A stretch of 64,000 nucleotides of DNA from Halomonas sp. 328 (GCF_015645095.1 NZ_JADOTW010000007.1:62001-126000); one strand, 5' to 3'. Positions 46,532-56,651 are shown, numbered from the stretch's first letter. Notes: generated from the letters alone by a model not told the origin. A program made the numbers and translations.

Positions 46532-47209
46532 CTAGTCGCCGAGCATGGTCTCCACGAAGGCGGCCAGGGGGGGCAGGGCGCCGGCATGGACCAGCAGGAT
46601 GACCCGAGCCCGGTCGTCGCCTTCGAGGCCGGTCACCACGCCGAACTCGCACTCTTCCAGGTGGAATTCATGGATCTCCCGGGGCCCCTCCGGGGTCTCG
46701 CAGCGTGCCACCCGATAGCTTTCGTCCTCGCCATAGGTGAGGCGGTGATAGACCTTGAAGAAGGTGTAGAGGGAGAGGCCCCGCTCGAAGCTGGGCCAAT
46801 GGGCCGGGTTGCTGCGGGTCTCGGTATCGATCGTCTGGCCCCGGGCCTCGGCGGCGGCGATGGCCTCCGCCAGGGGCCCGGCCAGCAGCGTCTCGGCCTC
46901 CCGGGGCGGGGCCAGCTGCGCGTCGATGGCGGCCTGGTAGCGGGCCACCACCGGCAAGAGGTCGTCGCGCCGGGTCAGGGGGTGGTCGCTATGGGTCAGG
47001 GTTTGCGGGTCGGCTTCGCCATTGGCCCAGCCATGGAGCACCCGCAGGGTTAGGCGTCCCTCCCGGCTGGGCCGGTCCAGCAGGGCCTGGAGGGCGACGC
47101 GCAGGTGCAGGCGGCGCTCGACGACCTCATTGTCGAAGGCGCTGTAGGGGTCGGTAAAGATGGTGTGGAGCCGCCCCGGGGCATGCTCCTTGGCTTCGGT
47201 ATAGGGCAT
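46532..47209 (-). CDS. Conserved-looking protein of unknown function
   Basis: This 225-residue soluble protein is not recognised. It has no signal peptide or membrane helix. It is acidic, with a His/Trp/Tyr-rich middle (RSNPAHWPSFERGLSLYTFFKVYHRLTYGEDESY, given in part: SNPAHWPSFERGLSLYTFF) and a C-terminal beta-rich half (EIHEFHLEECEFGVVTGLEG). Codon use (G/C third positions) matches real genes, and its stop faces the AhpD-like gene six bases away. It is divergent from the thiamin-regulated thiV, but no link to thiamin metabolism is visible. Confidence 0.7.
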   Translation of the reverse strand: MPYTEAKEHAPGRLHTIFTDPYSAFDNEVVERRLHLRVALQALLDRPSREGRLTLRVLHGWANGEADPQTLTHSDHPLTRRDDLLPVVARYQAAIDAQLAPPREAETLLAGPLAEAIAAAEARGQTIDTETRSNPAHWPSFERGLSLYTFFKVYHRLTYGEDESYRVARCETPEGPREIHEFHLEECEFGVVTGLEGDDRARVILLVHAGALPPLAAFVETMLGD

Positions 47210-47320
47210 CGAGGGTCTCGGTGAATGATCGGGCCGGCGAAACGGCGATAGGTGCCATATCGGCCGATGTGGTGATGACTTGATGCCTGGGAGGTGCGGC
47301 TTTGGTCGCAGGCGAGCACT

Positions 47321-47355
47321 CCGGTGAATTGCCCCGGTGAATCGCCCCGGTGGAT
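47321..47355. repeat. Short 13-base tandem repeat
   Basis: CCGGTGAATTGCC, CCGGTGAATCGCC and a partial CCGGTGGAT follow one another without gaps. They lie in the 314-base non-coding stretch between the unknown gene at 47209 and thiV. The rest of that stretch holds the TPP riboswitch and otherwise nothing I can assign. Confidence 0.6.
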
Positions 47356-47439
47356 AGGCGGTATGGCTTTACACCCGCGGCCGGTGACGACACCATAGGC
47401 CGCCGCGAGCCATCGCGAGACAATCCAACCATTCACTGT

Positions 47440-47519
47440 CGCCAGGGGTGTCCCGCGGGACTGAGAGGGCCAAGTGCCGACCCTGGAACCTGATCCGGTT
47501 CATGCCGGCGGAGGAAGTG
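47440..47519 (+). ncRNA. TPP (thiamin pyrophosphate) riboswitch
   Basis: The THI-box core is visible in order: CCAGGGGTG (P1/P2 5' side), GGGACTGAGAGGG, ACCCTGGAACCTGATC, CGGTTCATGCCGGCGGAGGAAG. The final GGAGGAAG lies 7-14 bases before the thiV ATG, so the aptamer 3' side doubles as the ribosome site. Binding of TPP should therefore block translation of the transporter. Confidence 0.95.
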
Positions 47520-47523
47520 CGAC

Positions 47524-48930
47524 ATGCCTTACCTGACGTCTGCCGTGCTCGGCGCGGCGCTGCTCTGCTTTGCCTTCCTGGGCCTCAAGGCCCGCCGGGC
47601 CGATGGCCCCCTCGATGACTATGTCACCGCCCGCAACTCCCAGGGCGCCCAGGCCATCGGCCTGTCGTTCCTGGCCTCCAGCATGGGGGCCTGGATCCTC
47701 TTCGCCCCGCCGGAGATCGGGGCCTTCGTGGGGCCGGTGGCGCTGGCGGGCTATGCCATCGGTTCCTCCTTGCCGTTTATCGTGCTGGGGCTCTATGGTC
47801 CGGCGATCCGCCGCCATCTGCCGGAAGGGCGCAGCATCGGCGAATTCGCCGAGTCCTGCTATGGCGTCGGGGTGCGGCGCTGGGTCTCCTTCGTCTCGGT
47901 GGCCTATATGGCGATCTTCCTGGCCGCCGAGCTCACCGCCATCGGCGCCATCGCCGCGCTGCTCTCCGAGGTGCCGCCGGCGCTGGTGATCCTCGGTGTG
48001 GCGCTGGCTACCCTGGTCTACACCACCCTGGGCGGGCTGCGGGCGAGCCTTGCCACCGACCGCTGGCAGGCCTGGTTGCTGCTGGCCCTGCTGCTGCTGG
48101 TGGCGGGCGTTGCCTGGTGGTGGCTGCCGCCCATGCCCAGTGAGGCGGTGATGCCCTCCATCCCCACCGGCAGTGCCCTCTCCGTGGCCCTGACCCTGGT
48201 GATCGCCGTTACCGCGGCCAACCTCTTCCACCAGGGCTACTGGCAGCGGGTGTGGGCCGCCGAGGATGATCGTGCCCTGGGGCGCGGGGCCCTGTTGGGC
48301 GGGGCCAGCAGCCTGCTGGTGGTGATGGCCATCGGTGGCCTGGGCATGCTGGCGGCCATGCACGCGCTGCCGCTCGGCGAGCCGCCGATTCCCTTCTTCG
48401 CCCTGCTGAGCGAGGCGCCGGCCTGGCTGAGCCTGCCGGCCCTGGTGCTGGCGGTGACCCTGGTGGCCTCCAGCGTCGATACCCTGCAGAACGCCATCGC
48501 CTCCATGGCGGTGGCCAGCGCCGGCCGCCGGGGCCTCTCGGTACGGGGCGCACGATGGGTCACGGTGGCGCTGATGGTGCCGGTGGTCTGGGTGGCCCTG
48601 CAGGGCTTCTCGGTGCTACGCCTCTTCCTGATCGCCGACCTGCTCTGCGCCGCCATCCTGCTGCCGGTGCTGCTGGGCCTATGGCGTCGCATGTCGCCAC
48701 TGGCGGCGGTGGCCGGCGGCGTGGCGGGCCTGGTCGGTGCGGTGCTGCCGGGCTGGATCACCCTGGGCAGCCTCTCCGCCGGGGTGCTGGCCGCCACCTT
48801 CCCGGACAGCATTCCGACGCTTCCGCCCTTCCTGGGAGCGCTGGTCGCTTCCACCCTGGTCAGCCTGCTGATCGCCTGGCTCCGCCCGGGGGAACGATTC
48901 CAACCGACACTCGAAGGAGATGCCCGATGA
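47524..48930 (+). CDS. thiV: Sodium:solute symporter, predicted thiamin-precursor (HMP) transporter ThiV
   Basis: This 468-residue SSS-family membrane protein has about 13 predicted helices, with LDDYVTARNSQGAQAIGLSFLASSMGAWI at the N-terminus (given in part: AIGLSFLASSMGAWILF) and VTAANLFHQGYWQRVWAAED in the middle. It is directly downstream of a TPP riboswitch and translationally coupled (ATGA) to tenA, so a thiamin precursor such as hydroxymethylpyrimidine or a degraded pyrimidine is the likely substrate, as proposed for ThiV. The start is set by riboswitch spacing. Confidence 0.85.
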   Translation: MPYLTSAVLGAALLCFAFLGLKARRADGPLDDYVTARNSQGAQAIGLSFLASSMGAWILFAPPEIGAFVGPVALAGYAIGSSLPFIVLGLYGPAIRRHLPEGRSIGEFAESCYGVGVRRWVSFVSVAYMAIFLAAELTAIGAIAALLSEVPPALVILGVALATLVYTTLGGLRASLATDRWQAWLLLALLLLVAGVAWWWLPPMPSEAVMPSIPTGSALSVALTLVIAVTAANLFHQGYWQRVWAAEDDRALGRGALLGGASSLLVVMAIGGLGMLAAMHALPLGEPPIPFFALLSEAPAWLSLPALVLAVTLVASSVDTLQNAIASMAVASAGRRGLSVRGARWVTVALMVPVVWVALQGFSVLRLFLIADLLCAAILLPVLLGLWRRMSPLAAVAGGVAGLVGAVLPGWITLGSLSAGVLAATFPDSIPTLPPFLGALVASTLVSLLIAWLRPGERFQPTLEGDAR

Positions 48931-49622
48931 CCACCCGCGCCGACTGGAATGCCTGGGCCACCGGGCGCGAGATGCCGCGCCTCACCGACTGGCTGCGCGA
49001 GATCAGCGAGCCCGACTGGTCCGCCACGGTCAATCATCCGCTGTTCGACGCCCTGGCCGAGGGGCGTCTCTCCGGTGATGACTTCGCCGCCTACATGCTC
49101 CAGGACTACGGCTTCGTCGACCCCTTCACGGCGCTGATCGGCCATGCCATCGGCCGGGCGCCGGGCATGGCGGACCGGGTGGTGCTGGGCCAGTTCATGG
49201 GCATGCTGACCAGCGACGAGAACAGCACCTTCCAGCGCACCTTCGAGGCCTTCGAGGTGCCCGAGGCCCGGCGCGAGGCGCCGGACTACCTGCCCGAGAC
49301 CCGGGACTTCCAGGCGCTGCTGCGCGAGACCGGCCGCACCGGCGACTACGCGGAGATACTGGCCGCCCTGGTGGTCACCGAGTGGATCTACCTGGAGTGG
49401 GCGCTGCGGGTCACCCGCGCCGAGGGGCTGCACCCGCTGGTGGGGGAGTGGATCGACCTGCACGACAACCCCGCCTTCCAGGACTTCGTCGCCTGGCTGC
49501 GCCGGCGCCTCGACGAGGAAGCCGAAGGGCTCGATGACGCCGCCTTCACCCGCATGGCCGAATGCTTCCGCGAGACGGTGGCGAAAGAGCGCGCCTTCCA
49601 CGATGCCGTGATGCCGCGCTGA
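48927..49622 (+). CDS. tenA: TenA family aminopyrimidine hydrolase, Cys-less type
   Basis: This 231-residue all-helical TenA/THI-4 protein salvages pyrimidine fragments of thiamin. It has HPLFDALAEGRLSGDDFAAYMLQDYGF and a C-terminal FRETVAKERAFHDAVM. The position of the catalytic Cys of TenA_C proteins (Bacillus Cys135, in LLPCYWLYYE) is Thr or Val here (LVVTEWIYLEW), and there is no Cys anywhere in the protein. It therefore belongs with TenA_E-type enzymes, linked to salvage of formylaminopyrimidine. It overlaps thiV by four bases and shares its riboswitch. Confidence 0.87.
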   Translation: MTTRADWNAWATGREMPRLTDWLREISEPDWSATVNHPLFDALAEGRLSGDDFAAYMLQDYGFVDPFTALIGHAIGRAPGMADRVVLGQFMGMLTSDENSTFQRTFEAFEVPEARREAPDYLPETRDFQALLRETGRTGDYAEILAALVVTEWIYLEWALRVTRAEGLHPLVGEWIDLHDNPAFQDFVAWLRRRLDEEAEGLDDAAFTRMAECFRETVAKERAFHDAVMPR

Positions 49623-49690
49623 GGCGGTTGCCAGCCGGGCGGTGAGAGGCCACCCTCTGAAGGCCATGCCATCTTCAGAGGAGGCCCGCC

Positions 49691-51379
<1,689 letters not shown>

Positions 51380-51438
51380 GTGCCCGGGGCATGCTGCCTG
51401 GCAGGGTCTGCCGGGAGGCTTGGCGGCTCTGATGGTGG

Positions 51439-51577
51439 ATCGCCTGCGGTAAGCCTCTCAGCAGCTCTGGCGGCTGAGGGGGCTGTTTCAACAGCTCTGG
51501 CGATTGATGGTAGTGGGAGTGAGGGGCGCAGTATCGCCTGCGGTGAGCCTCTCAACAGCTCTGGCGATTGATGGTAT
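51439..51577. repeat. Degenerate direct repeats derived from the 3' end of the permease gene
   Basis: ATCGCCTGCGGTAAGCCTCTCAGCAGCTCTGGCG-like units recur at 51439 and 51533 (94 bases apart). TCAACAGCTCTGGCGATTGATGGTA recurs at 51488 and 51552, given here in part as ACAGCTCTGGCGATTGATGG. The last copy is the 3' end of the permease gene (stop codon at 51552-51554), so the others look like partial duplications of that end. They fill most of the 172-base gap after ilvD. Confidence 0.7.
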
Positions 51578-53072
51578 GGCGCAGGCGAAGATGAGCGCGC
51601 AGGCGGCGGGCCAGGCTATCCACGCCGATATTGAGGGCGGCGGTGATCAGGATCAGCACCAGGGCGCGGTCGAAGCGGATCTCCTGGATGGCGCTGTCCA
51701 CGTAGAAGCCCAGGGTGGCGATACCGAGGATGCCGAGGATGGCGGTCTCGCGCATGATGATCTCCCAGCGGTAGAAGAGCAGTGCCAGGAAGGGGCCATA
51801 GACCCGTGGGGCGACCTCGTAGGCGTAACGCTCGACCCCCTTGGGGGCATCGGGGCGCAGGATGATCTCGTTGCTGCGCCGTCCCACCAGGTGGGCGATG
51901 ATGCCGCCATTGTGCAGGGCCAGGGCCACCACCGCCGGCAGCATGGAGGGGCCCCACAGCTGCAGCAGGATAAAGGCCAGCAGGTACTCGGGGGTGGAGC
52001 GCAGCACCACCAGCACCCCATGACCCAGGCCACCGCCGAGGCGACCGGTGAGGTGTCGCCCGGTGAAGTGATGAGAGATCAGCGGAAAGAGCGCCATGGC
52101 CAGCAGCCCGGTGAGCACCAGGGCGATCTGACTCAGCAGCAGGGTGTTCCAGATGCCGGGCAGGGCCTGATGGAGCAGCAGGTCGCCGAGCCAGGGGCCG
52201 AGCCCCGAGAGGCCTTCGCCGTTACGTAGGGGCGCCGGCACGATGTCCTGGGTGAAGAAGCGTGACACATTGCTCCACATGATCGGCAGGCCGGTGCCCA
52301 GGCAGAAGGGGGCCGCCGCCAGGTAGAAGGGCAGTAGCGCCGGCCGGACCCAGAGGCGCAGGCTGGCGATCAGCAGGTAGAAGATCAGCAGCAGGGCCCC
52401 CACCACGGCGTAGTGGCCCTGGGCGAAGTGGCTGGCCAGGTGGAAGCCCAGGGTCGGCATGCCCACGAAGCCCAGCACGGCACTGGAGCGCAGGCCGCAC
52501 TCCAGGCGGTAGGCGGTATAGCTGACCAGGTGCGGCCAGGCCTGGCTGATGCGCGCATAGAGCAGTGCCGAGAGGCGGCCGGTGCCCTGGGGCAGGGTTC
52601 GCGCCGGGGTCGGGTCGGTCTCGTCGAGGATCTCCGCATAGACCTTGGCGAAGATGCCCGCATAAGGGATGGCGATGGCCAGTACCCCGGTCAGCGGGTG
52701 CAGGCCGAAGCTCTGCAGGAAGATCAGCGCCCAGAACAGCTCGTGGATGGCACGGATAAAGGCGCAGAAGGTACGCACCCACCAGTGATGGAAGCAGAAT
52801 GCCAGCAGCAGGCCGGCAATGGCACCGACACCGACGCCGACGAAGGCGAAGGCCACGGTACGCAGCAGGGCCTCGCCGAGGGCATCCACGGCACCGAAAT
52901 CGGGCCGAACCAGGCCCAGGGCCAGGCGCCCCAGCTCTTGCCAGGGGTCGTGAGCGCTGATCTCGAAGTCGCCCAGCCACAGGCAGACGATGGCCAGCAC
53001 CACCAGGCCGAGGCTGACTCGGCGGGTGGCACTGAACGGCATGCGGTCGCGTGACGAGGGGAGGATGGGCAT
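51552..53072 (-). CDS. PhnE-type ABC transporter permease, two permease domains fused
   Basis: This 506-residue protein contains two PhnE-like permease halves in one chain. The first (residues 1-240) has GVGVGAIAGLLLAF and the EAA-like loop GLRSSAVLGFVGMPTLGFHL; the second (about 270-500) has RSTPEYLLAFILLQLWGPSM and REITMRETAILGILGIATLGFYV-like IIMRETAILGILGIATLG. Phosphonate systems usually encode these as one repeated or two separate genes. It starts one base after the ATPase stop (TGATATG). The C-terminal HTINRQSC is coded by the repeat described downstream. Confidence 0.88.
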   Translation of the reverse strand: MPILPSSRDRMPFSATRRVSLGLVVLAIVCLWLGDFEISAHDPWQELGRLALGLVRPDFGAVDALGEALLRTVAFAFVGVGVGAIAGLLLAFCFHHWWVRTFCAFIRAIHELFWALIFLQSFGLHPLTGVLAIAIPYAGIFAKVYAEILDETDPTPARTLPQGTGRLSALLYARISQAWPHLVSYTAYRLECGLRSSAVLGFVGMPTLGFHLASHFAQGHYAVVGALLLIFYLLIASLRLWVRPALLPFYLAAAPFCLGTGLPIMWSNVSRFFTQDIVPAPLRNGEGLSGLGPWLGDLLLHQALPGIWNTLLLSQIALVLTGLLAMALFPLISHHFTGRHLTGRLGGGLGHGVLVVLRSTPEYLLAFILLQLWGPSMLPAVVALALHNGGIIAHLVGRRSNEIILRPDAPKGVERYAYEVAPRVYGPFLALLFYRWEIIMRETAILGILGIATLGFYVDSAIQEIRFDRALVLILITAALNIGVDSLARRLRAHLRLRHTINRQSC

Positions 53073-53073
53073 A

Positions 53074-53727
53074 TCAGTAGAGGGAGAGCAGGTCGCCCGT
53101 GCTCAGCTCACGGCTGGGGCGGTCGATGGCAATGTGGCCCGCCTGGATGCCCACGACGCGGTTGCAGTGACGCAGTGCCAGCTCCAGGTCATGCATGGCC
53201 AGCACCGCCATGTCATAGCGCTCGGTAAGGGCGCGCATCACGCTTTCCGCCTGGGGGCCATCCAGGGCCGAGACCGGCTCGTCGGCGAGCAGGACGCGCC
53301 CCCCCTGATGAATGACCCGGGCGGCGGCGACCCGCTGGCGCTGGCCACCGGAGAGCTCCCCGCAGGGCACCCAGCGCTTCTCGGCGATACCCAGGCGTTC
53401 GAGCAGCGGGGTGATCAGCGCCACATCGCGGCTTCGGGGGCGCACCAGGGTCAGCAGGTTGATCCACCAGGGGTGACGGTCGAGGCGGCCCATATAGACG
53501 TTGTGGAACACCGAGAGGGTGGGCACCAGGCCCAGGTCCTGGGGCATCAGGGCCACGCCCTGGTCTCGCCAGCGCTCGTGCATCAGCGCCAACAGGGTCG
53601 ACTTGCCGGCGCCGCTCTTGCCCACCAGGGCGACGCGTTCGCCGGGAGCCAGGCTCAGGTCCAGGGGACCCAGCACCCGGGTGCTGCCGTAGTCGGCGAC
53701 CGCACCGGCCAGGACCAGGCTGCTCAT
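53074..53727 (-). CDS. ABC transporter ATP-binding protein, PhnC-like
   Basis: This 217-residue ATPase has Walker A GKSGAGKST near residue 36-44, the Q-loop in LMPQDLGLVPTLSVFHNVYMGRL, the signature LSGGQRQRVAAARV and Walker B VLLADEPVSALD. It is short for PhnC (about 250) because it ends soon after the H-loop (LAMHDLELAL). It lies between the binding protein and permease genes and overlaps the former by one base. Confidence 0.92.
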   Translation of the reverse strand: MSSLVLAGAVADYGSTRVLGPLDLSLAPGERVALVGKSGAGKSTLLALMHERWRDQGVALMPQDLGLVPTLSVFHNVYMGRLDRHPWWINLLTLVRPRSRDVALITPLLERLGIAEKRWVPCGELSGGQRQRVAAARVIHQGGRVLLADEPVSALDGPQAESVMRALTERYDMAVLAMHDLELALRHCNRVVGIQAGHIAIDRPSRELSTGDLLSLY

Positions 53728-54584
53728 CAGTCGAGCAGTCCCAGGTCCTGAGCGACCTCGAGGATCATGTCGTAGTCGTCATTGCCGGCGGGAATAAAAC
53801 CGGAGCGCGGGAAGCTGGCCAGCAGGGCTGGGTCGTCCATGGCGATCAAGGCCGCCTGCAGGCGATCGGTGAAGCCCTCGCCGAAGCGCTCGTCCAGGTC
53901 GCCGCGAACCGTCCACTGGTAGTCCGGATAGGGCGGTGTCTCCCAGATCACCTGGACTCGGTCGGCATCCACGTTGCCGCTCTCCACCTCGTTCTCCCAG
54001 GCCTTGTAGCTGACCACCCCGGCCTGATAGGCGCCGGACTGCACCAGGGAGATGGTGCGGCTGTGGTTGCCGCTGAAGCCGACCCGCTCGAAGAGCGCCT
54101 CGGGGGCCTCGCCCAGGTGCTCGCGCAGGAAGTATTCCGGCATCAGGCGCCCGGAGGTGGAGCTCTGGGAGCCGAAGCTGAAGGTCAGGCCGCGCAGCGC
54201 CTCCGGAGCGGTCGCCTGCTCGTGGCGCTCGATGCCGGTGGCCTGGTTGGCGATCACGTAGCTCTTGTACTGGGGGTCCTCGACGCCCTGAGCGATGGCC
54301 CGGGCACCGGGCACCAGCTGGCGGGCCTGGACGCCGGTAAAGCCGCCGAACCAGGCCAGTTGCACCTGGTTGTTGCGAAAGGCGGTGACCGAGGCGGCGT
54401 AGGAGGTGACGGGGATAAAGCGCACCTCCACCTCGAGTGTCTCGGCCAGGTAGTCGGCCACCGCGCCGAAACGCTCCTGCAGGCGCGTCTCGTCCTCGTC
54501 GGGAATGGCGGTAAAGACCAGGGTATTGGCGGCGGCCAGGGGGGCGGCGACCATCCCCAGGGCCAGGATCAGGGCACGCAGCAT
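53727..54584 (-). CDS. PhnD-type ABC substrate-binding protein (putative selenate/phosphonate class)
   Basis: This 285-residue periplasmic protein has a signal peptide (ALGMVAAPLAAA) and the PhnD-like core TLVFTAIPDEDETRLQERFGAVADYL, NNQVQLAWFGGFTGVQARQLVPG (given in part: VQLAWFGGFTGVQARQLVPG), SQSSTSGRLMPEYFL and the C-terminal PPYPDYQWTVRGDLDERFGEGF. This set matches the family often annotated as putative selenate ABC transporter binding protein. No selenium gene is nearby, so selenate or selenite versus a phosphorus oxyanion is undecided. The first gene of the operon on this strand. Confidence 0.87.
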   Translation of the reverse strand: MLRALILALGMVAAPLAAANTLVFTAIPDEDETRLQERFGAVADYLAETLEVEVRFIPVTSYAASVTAFRNNQVQLAWFGGFTGVQARQLVPGARAIAQGVEDPQYKSYVIANQATGIERHEQATAPEALRGLTFSFGSQSSTSGRLMPEYFLREHLGEAPEALFERVGFSGNHSRTISLVQSGAYQAGVVSYKAWENEVESGNVDADRVQVIWETPPYPDYQWTVRGDLDERFGEGFTDRLQAALIAMDDPALLASFPRSGFIPAGNDDYDMILEVAQDLGLLD

Positions 54585-54667
54585 GGCTCTCTCGTCCTCG
54601 GATTGAGAAGAAAGCGCAAGGATACTCGATTGGTGGGGTCTTGCCGACTCCGGTCGGTGAGGGCGAG

Positions 54668-54698
54668 GCGCCCGCCCCGCGCAAGGCGGGGCGGGCGC
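54668..54698 (-). terminator. Strong hairpin after the small HTH gene
   Basis: GCGCCCGCCCCGC and GCGGGGCGGGCGC form a perfect 13-base stem with loop GCAAG. It begins three bases past the stop of the small HTH gene on the - strand. There is little T-run, but position and stability fit a terminator, and it would keep that gene separate from the ABC operon. Confidence 0.65.
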
Positions 54699-54700
54699 GC

Positions 54701-54970
54701 TCAGTGATCCGGGTCTAGGCTATCGCGTAGCGACTCCAGCTCTTCTACGCCGAACAGCTCCACCTTGCCGGCCAGCAGGTCGCTGAGGCGCTGGGAGGGC
54801 ATGCCGACGCGATGGGCGATCTCGCGGTTGGGCAGGTCGGAAAGGGCGATGCGGCGGGTCAGGATGCGCATCAGGCGAGAGCGTTTTTCCAGCTCTCTGA
54901 CGTCCAGGTTGGGGGCCGTGCTTGCACTGTCTAGGGCGTCCCAACCGCTGGGTAATCGTGCCGTGCTCAT
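54701..54970 (-). CDS. Small XRE-type helix-turn-helix protein
   Basis: This 89-residue protein has a Cro/C1-like helix-turn-helix: RRIALSDLPNREIAHRVGMPSQRLSDLLAGKVELFGVEEL (given in part: NREIAHRVGMPSQRLSDLLAG), as in the HTH_37 family. It is only the DNA-binding unit. The ATG at 54970 has a good GGAGAACC ribosome site. It is divergent from the TAXI-TRAP genes and upstream of the ABC operon, so it may regulate either one. No toxin partner gene is next to it, so it is probably not an antitoxin. Confidence 0.78.
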   Translation of the reverse strand: MSTARLPSGWDALDSASTAPNLDVRELEKRSRLMRILTRRIALSDLPNREIAHRVGMPSQRLSDLLAGKVELFGVEELESLRDSLDPDH

Positions 54971-55165
54971 GGTTCTCCGTTGGCCTTGGCTAGCGACGAC
55001 CTCAGCATGCAAGGTTTTGCCGTGGCTTGCCAGGGAAAAGTGCAGGAATTTTTCCTTATTCCTTGGTCGCAGTCGGCGGCCAGCGTTGAGCGGTGAATTC
55101 CAGAACCTGCTAATTTTGACCTCGACGACAGGCCAACAACAACCATGACTTCCTGGAGTGATCCC

Positions 55166-56128
55166 ATGCCACGATTCAAGCTTACCCTGGCTGCCTCCCT
55201 GCTGGCCCTGGCCCCGGCCGCCTTCGGCCAGCAGCTCTCCATCGCCACCGGTGGTACCGGCGGCACCTACTACCCCTATGGCGGTGGCCTCGCCGAATTG
55301 ATCAACAACCATATCGAGGGCGCCAGTGCCGTGGCCGAGGTCACCGGGGCCTCGGTGGAGAACATGGGCCTGGTGTGGCGCGGCGATTCCGACCTGGCCC
55401 TGGCCCTGGCGGATACCGTTTACCAGGCCTATAGCGGCACCGGCGACTTCGAGGGGCGCCAGCTGGAGAATATTCGTGCCCTGGCCTCCATCTACCCCAA
55501 TGCGGTGCAGTTGGTGACCCTGGCCGATTCCGATGTGCACTCCCTGGCGGACCTGCGCGGCAAGCGGGTCTCGGTGGGGGCGCCGGGCAGCGGCACCGAA
55601 CTCAATGCCCGGGCCCTGCTGGAGGCCAATGGCATCGACTATGACGACTTCACGCCCCAGCGCCTCAACTTCAACGAGACCGCCGATGCCATCCGCGATG
55701 GCGATATCGATGCCGGCTTCTGGAGCGTGGGCCCGCCCACCAGCTCCATCCTCAACCTGGCCACCACCCGGGATGTGCGACTGGTCGGCCTGACCGACGA
55801 AGAGATCGCCAATGCCCGGGAGGTGGAGCCGGTATTCGCCCCCTACAGCCTGCGGGTGGGCATCTATGACGGGGTAGAGGAGCCGGTGCAGACCATCAGT
55901 ATCCCCAATGTCCTGGCGGTGAGCAGCGAGATGGACGAGGAACTGGCCTACCAGATCACCAAGGTGCTCTTCGAGCACACCGATGAGCTGATCGCCATCC
56001 ACCCGGCGGCCAATGACACCACCGTGGAGTTCAGCGTCGACTCCACCCCCATCGCCTTCCATCCGGGGGCGCTGCGCTATTACGAGGAGGTGGGGGCCGA
56101 GATCCAGGAGCACCAGCGAGGCGACTGA
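55166..56128 (+). CDS. TAXI family TRAP transporter substrate-binding protein
   Basis: This 320-residue binding protein has a signal peptide ending near residue 21 (APAAFGQ) and the TAXI start LSIATGGTGGTYYPYGGGLAELIN (given in part: IATGGTGGTYYPYGGGLAE). Further blocks are VSVGAPGSGTELNARALLEANG and DAGFWSVGPPTSSI. It works with the fused permease at 56652. I chose the ATG at 55166 with CTGGAGTGATCCC in front; the ATG at 55145 adds seven residues and has no ribosome site. Ligands of TAXI systems are mostly unknown; glutamate or 2-oxo acids are known cases. Confidence 0.93.
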   Translation: MPRFKLTLAASLLALAPAAFGQQLSIATGGTGGTYYPYGGGLAELINNHIEGASAVAEVTGASVENMGLVWRGDSDLALALADTVYQAYSGTGDFEGRQLENIRALASIYPNAVQLVTLADSDVHSLADLRGKRVSVGAPGSGTELNARALLEANGIDYDDFTPQRLNFNETADAIRDGDIDAGFWSVGPPTSSILNLATTRDVRLVGLTDEEIANAREVEPVFAPYSLRVGIYDGVEEPVQTISIPNVLAVSSEMDEELAYQITKVLFEHTDELIAIHPAANDTTVEFSVDSTPIAFHPGALRYYEEVGAEIQEHQRGD

Positions 56129-56146
56129 GGCACGACGGACGCCGTG

Positions 56147-56641
56147 ATGCCGTGTGGCCCGATCGCACGCCGCCGCGCCCTGGGCGCGGCGGCGTTGCTG
56201 CTGTCGCTGCTGTGGCCGCCTCTGGCGAACGCCGACGGGGCCCGTCTCGCCGTGATCGATGAACACGGCGACACCCTGTTGAACCTGCCCATGCCCGAAG
56301 GCGCCGGCTGGTGCCTGGCATGGAACCATTCGGTGGCGGGCTTTCCGGTGCATGACTGCTACCGTCACCAGCGGGGACGCATGGTGCTGGAGCGCAGCCA
56401 CTTGCCGGACTTCGCCGCCGGCCTCGATCATATTCCCGGTCGCGGGCGCCAGGTGTCCGATGGGCGGGGCGGCTACTGGATCGAGGCCATCGACGAGCCG
56501 GTACCCGGCAACGCCTATCGCCTGCGGGTCGGCTCTCCGCGGGTCGATCATCGACTCCTTTTCCAGGGCCAGCGGATCTCCCTGAGCGACATCGCCGCCG
56601 GCGAGCGGGTGACGATCCGGCTGCATCGCCCCTTACCCTGA
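56147..56641 (+). CDS. DUF1850 family protein of TAXI-TRAP systems
   Basis: This 164-residue protein has an Arg-rich N-terminus and a hydrophobic segment (ALGAAALLLSLLWPPLANADG) that looks like a signal peptide or anchor. The body has GWCLAWNHSVAGFPVHDCYRH, which matches DUF1850, a small family found between TAXI binding proteins and fused TRAP permeases. The function is unknown; it may help assembly or be periplasmic. A GTG at 56144 is an alternative start. The two genes around it are 18 and 10 bases away. Confidence 0.82.
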   Translation: MPCGPIARRRALGAAALLLSLLWPPLANADGARLAVIDEHGDTLLNLPMPEGAGWCLAWNHSVAGFPVHDCYRHQRGRMVLERSHLPDFAAGLDHIPGRGRQVSDGRGGYWIEAIDEPVPGNAYRLRVGSPRVDHRLLFQGQRISLSDIAAGERVTIRLHRPLP

Positions 56642-56651
56642 CGAGACGCCC

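Noticed and set aside
47321-47355. CRISPR-like repeats
   Set aside because: Units are 13 bases, contiguous, and only 2.7 copies; no spacers and no cas genes.
54701-54970. Antitoxin of a toxin-antitoxin pair
   Set aside because: No toxin-like gene flanks the small HTH gene; neighbours are an ABC operon and a TRAP operon.
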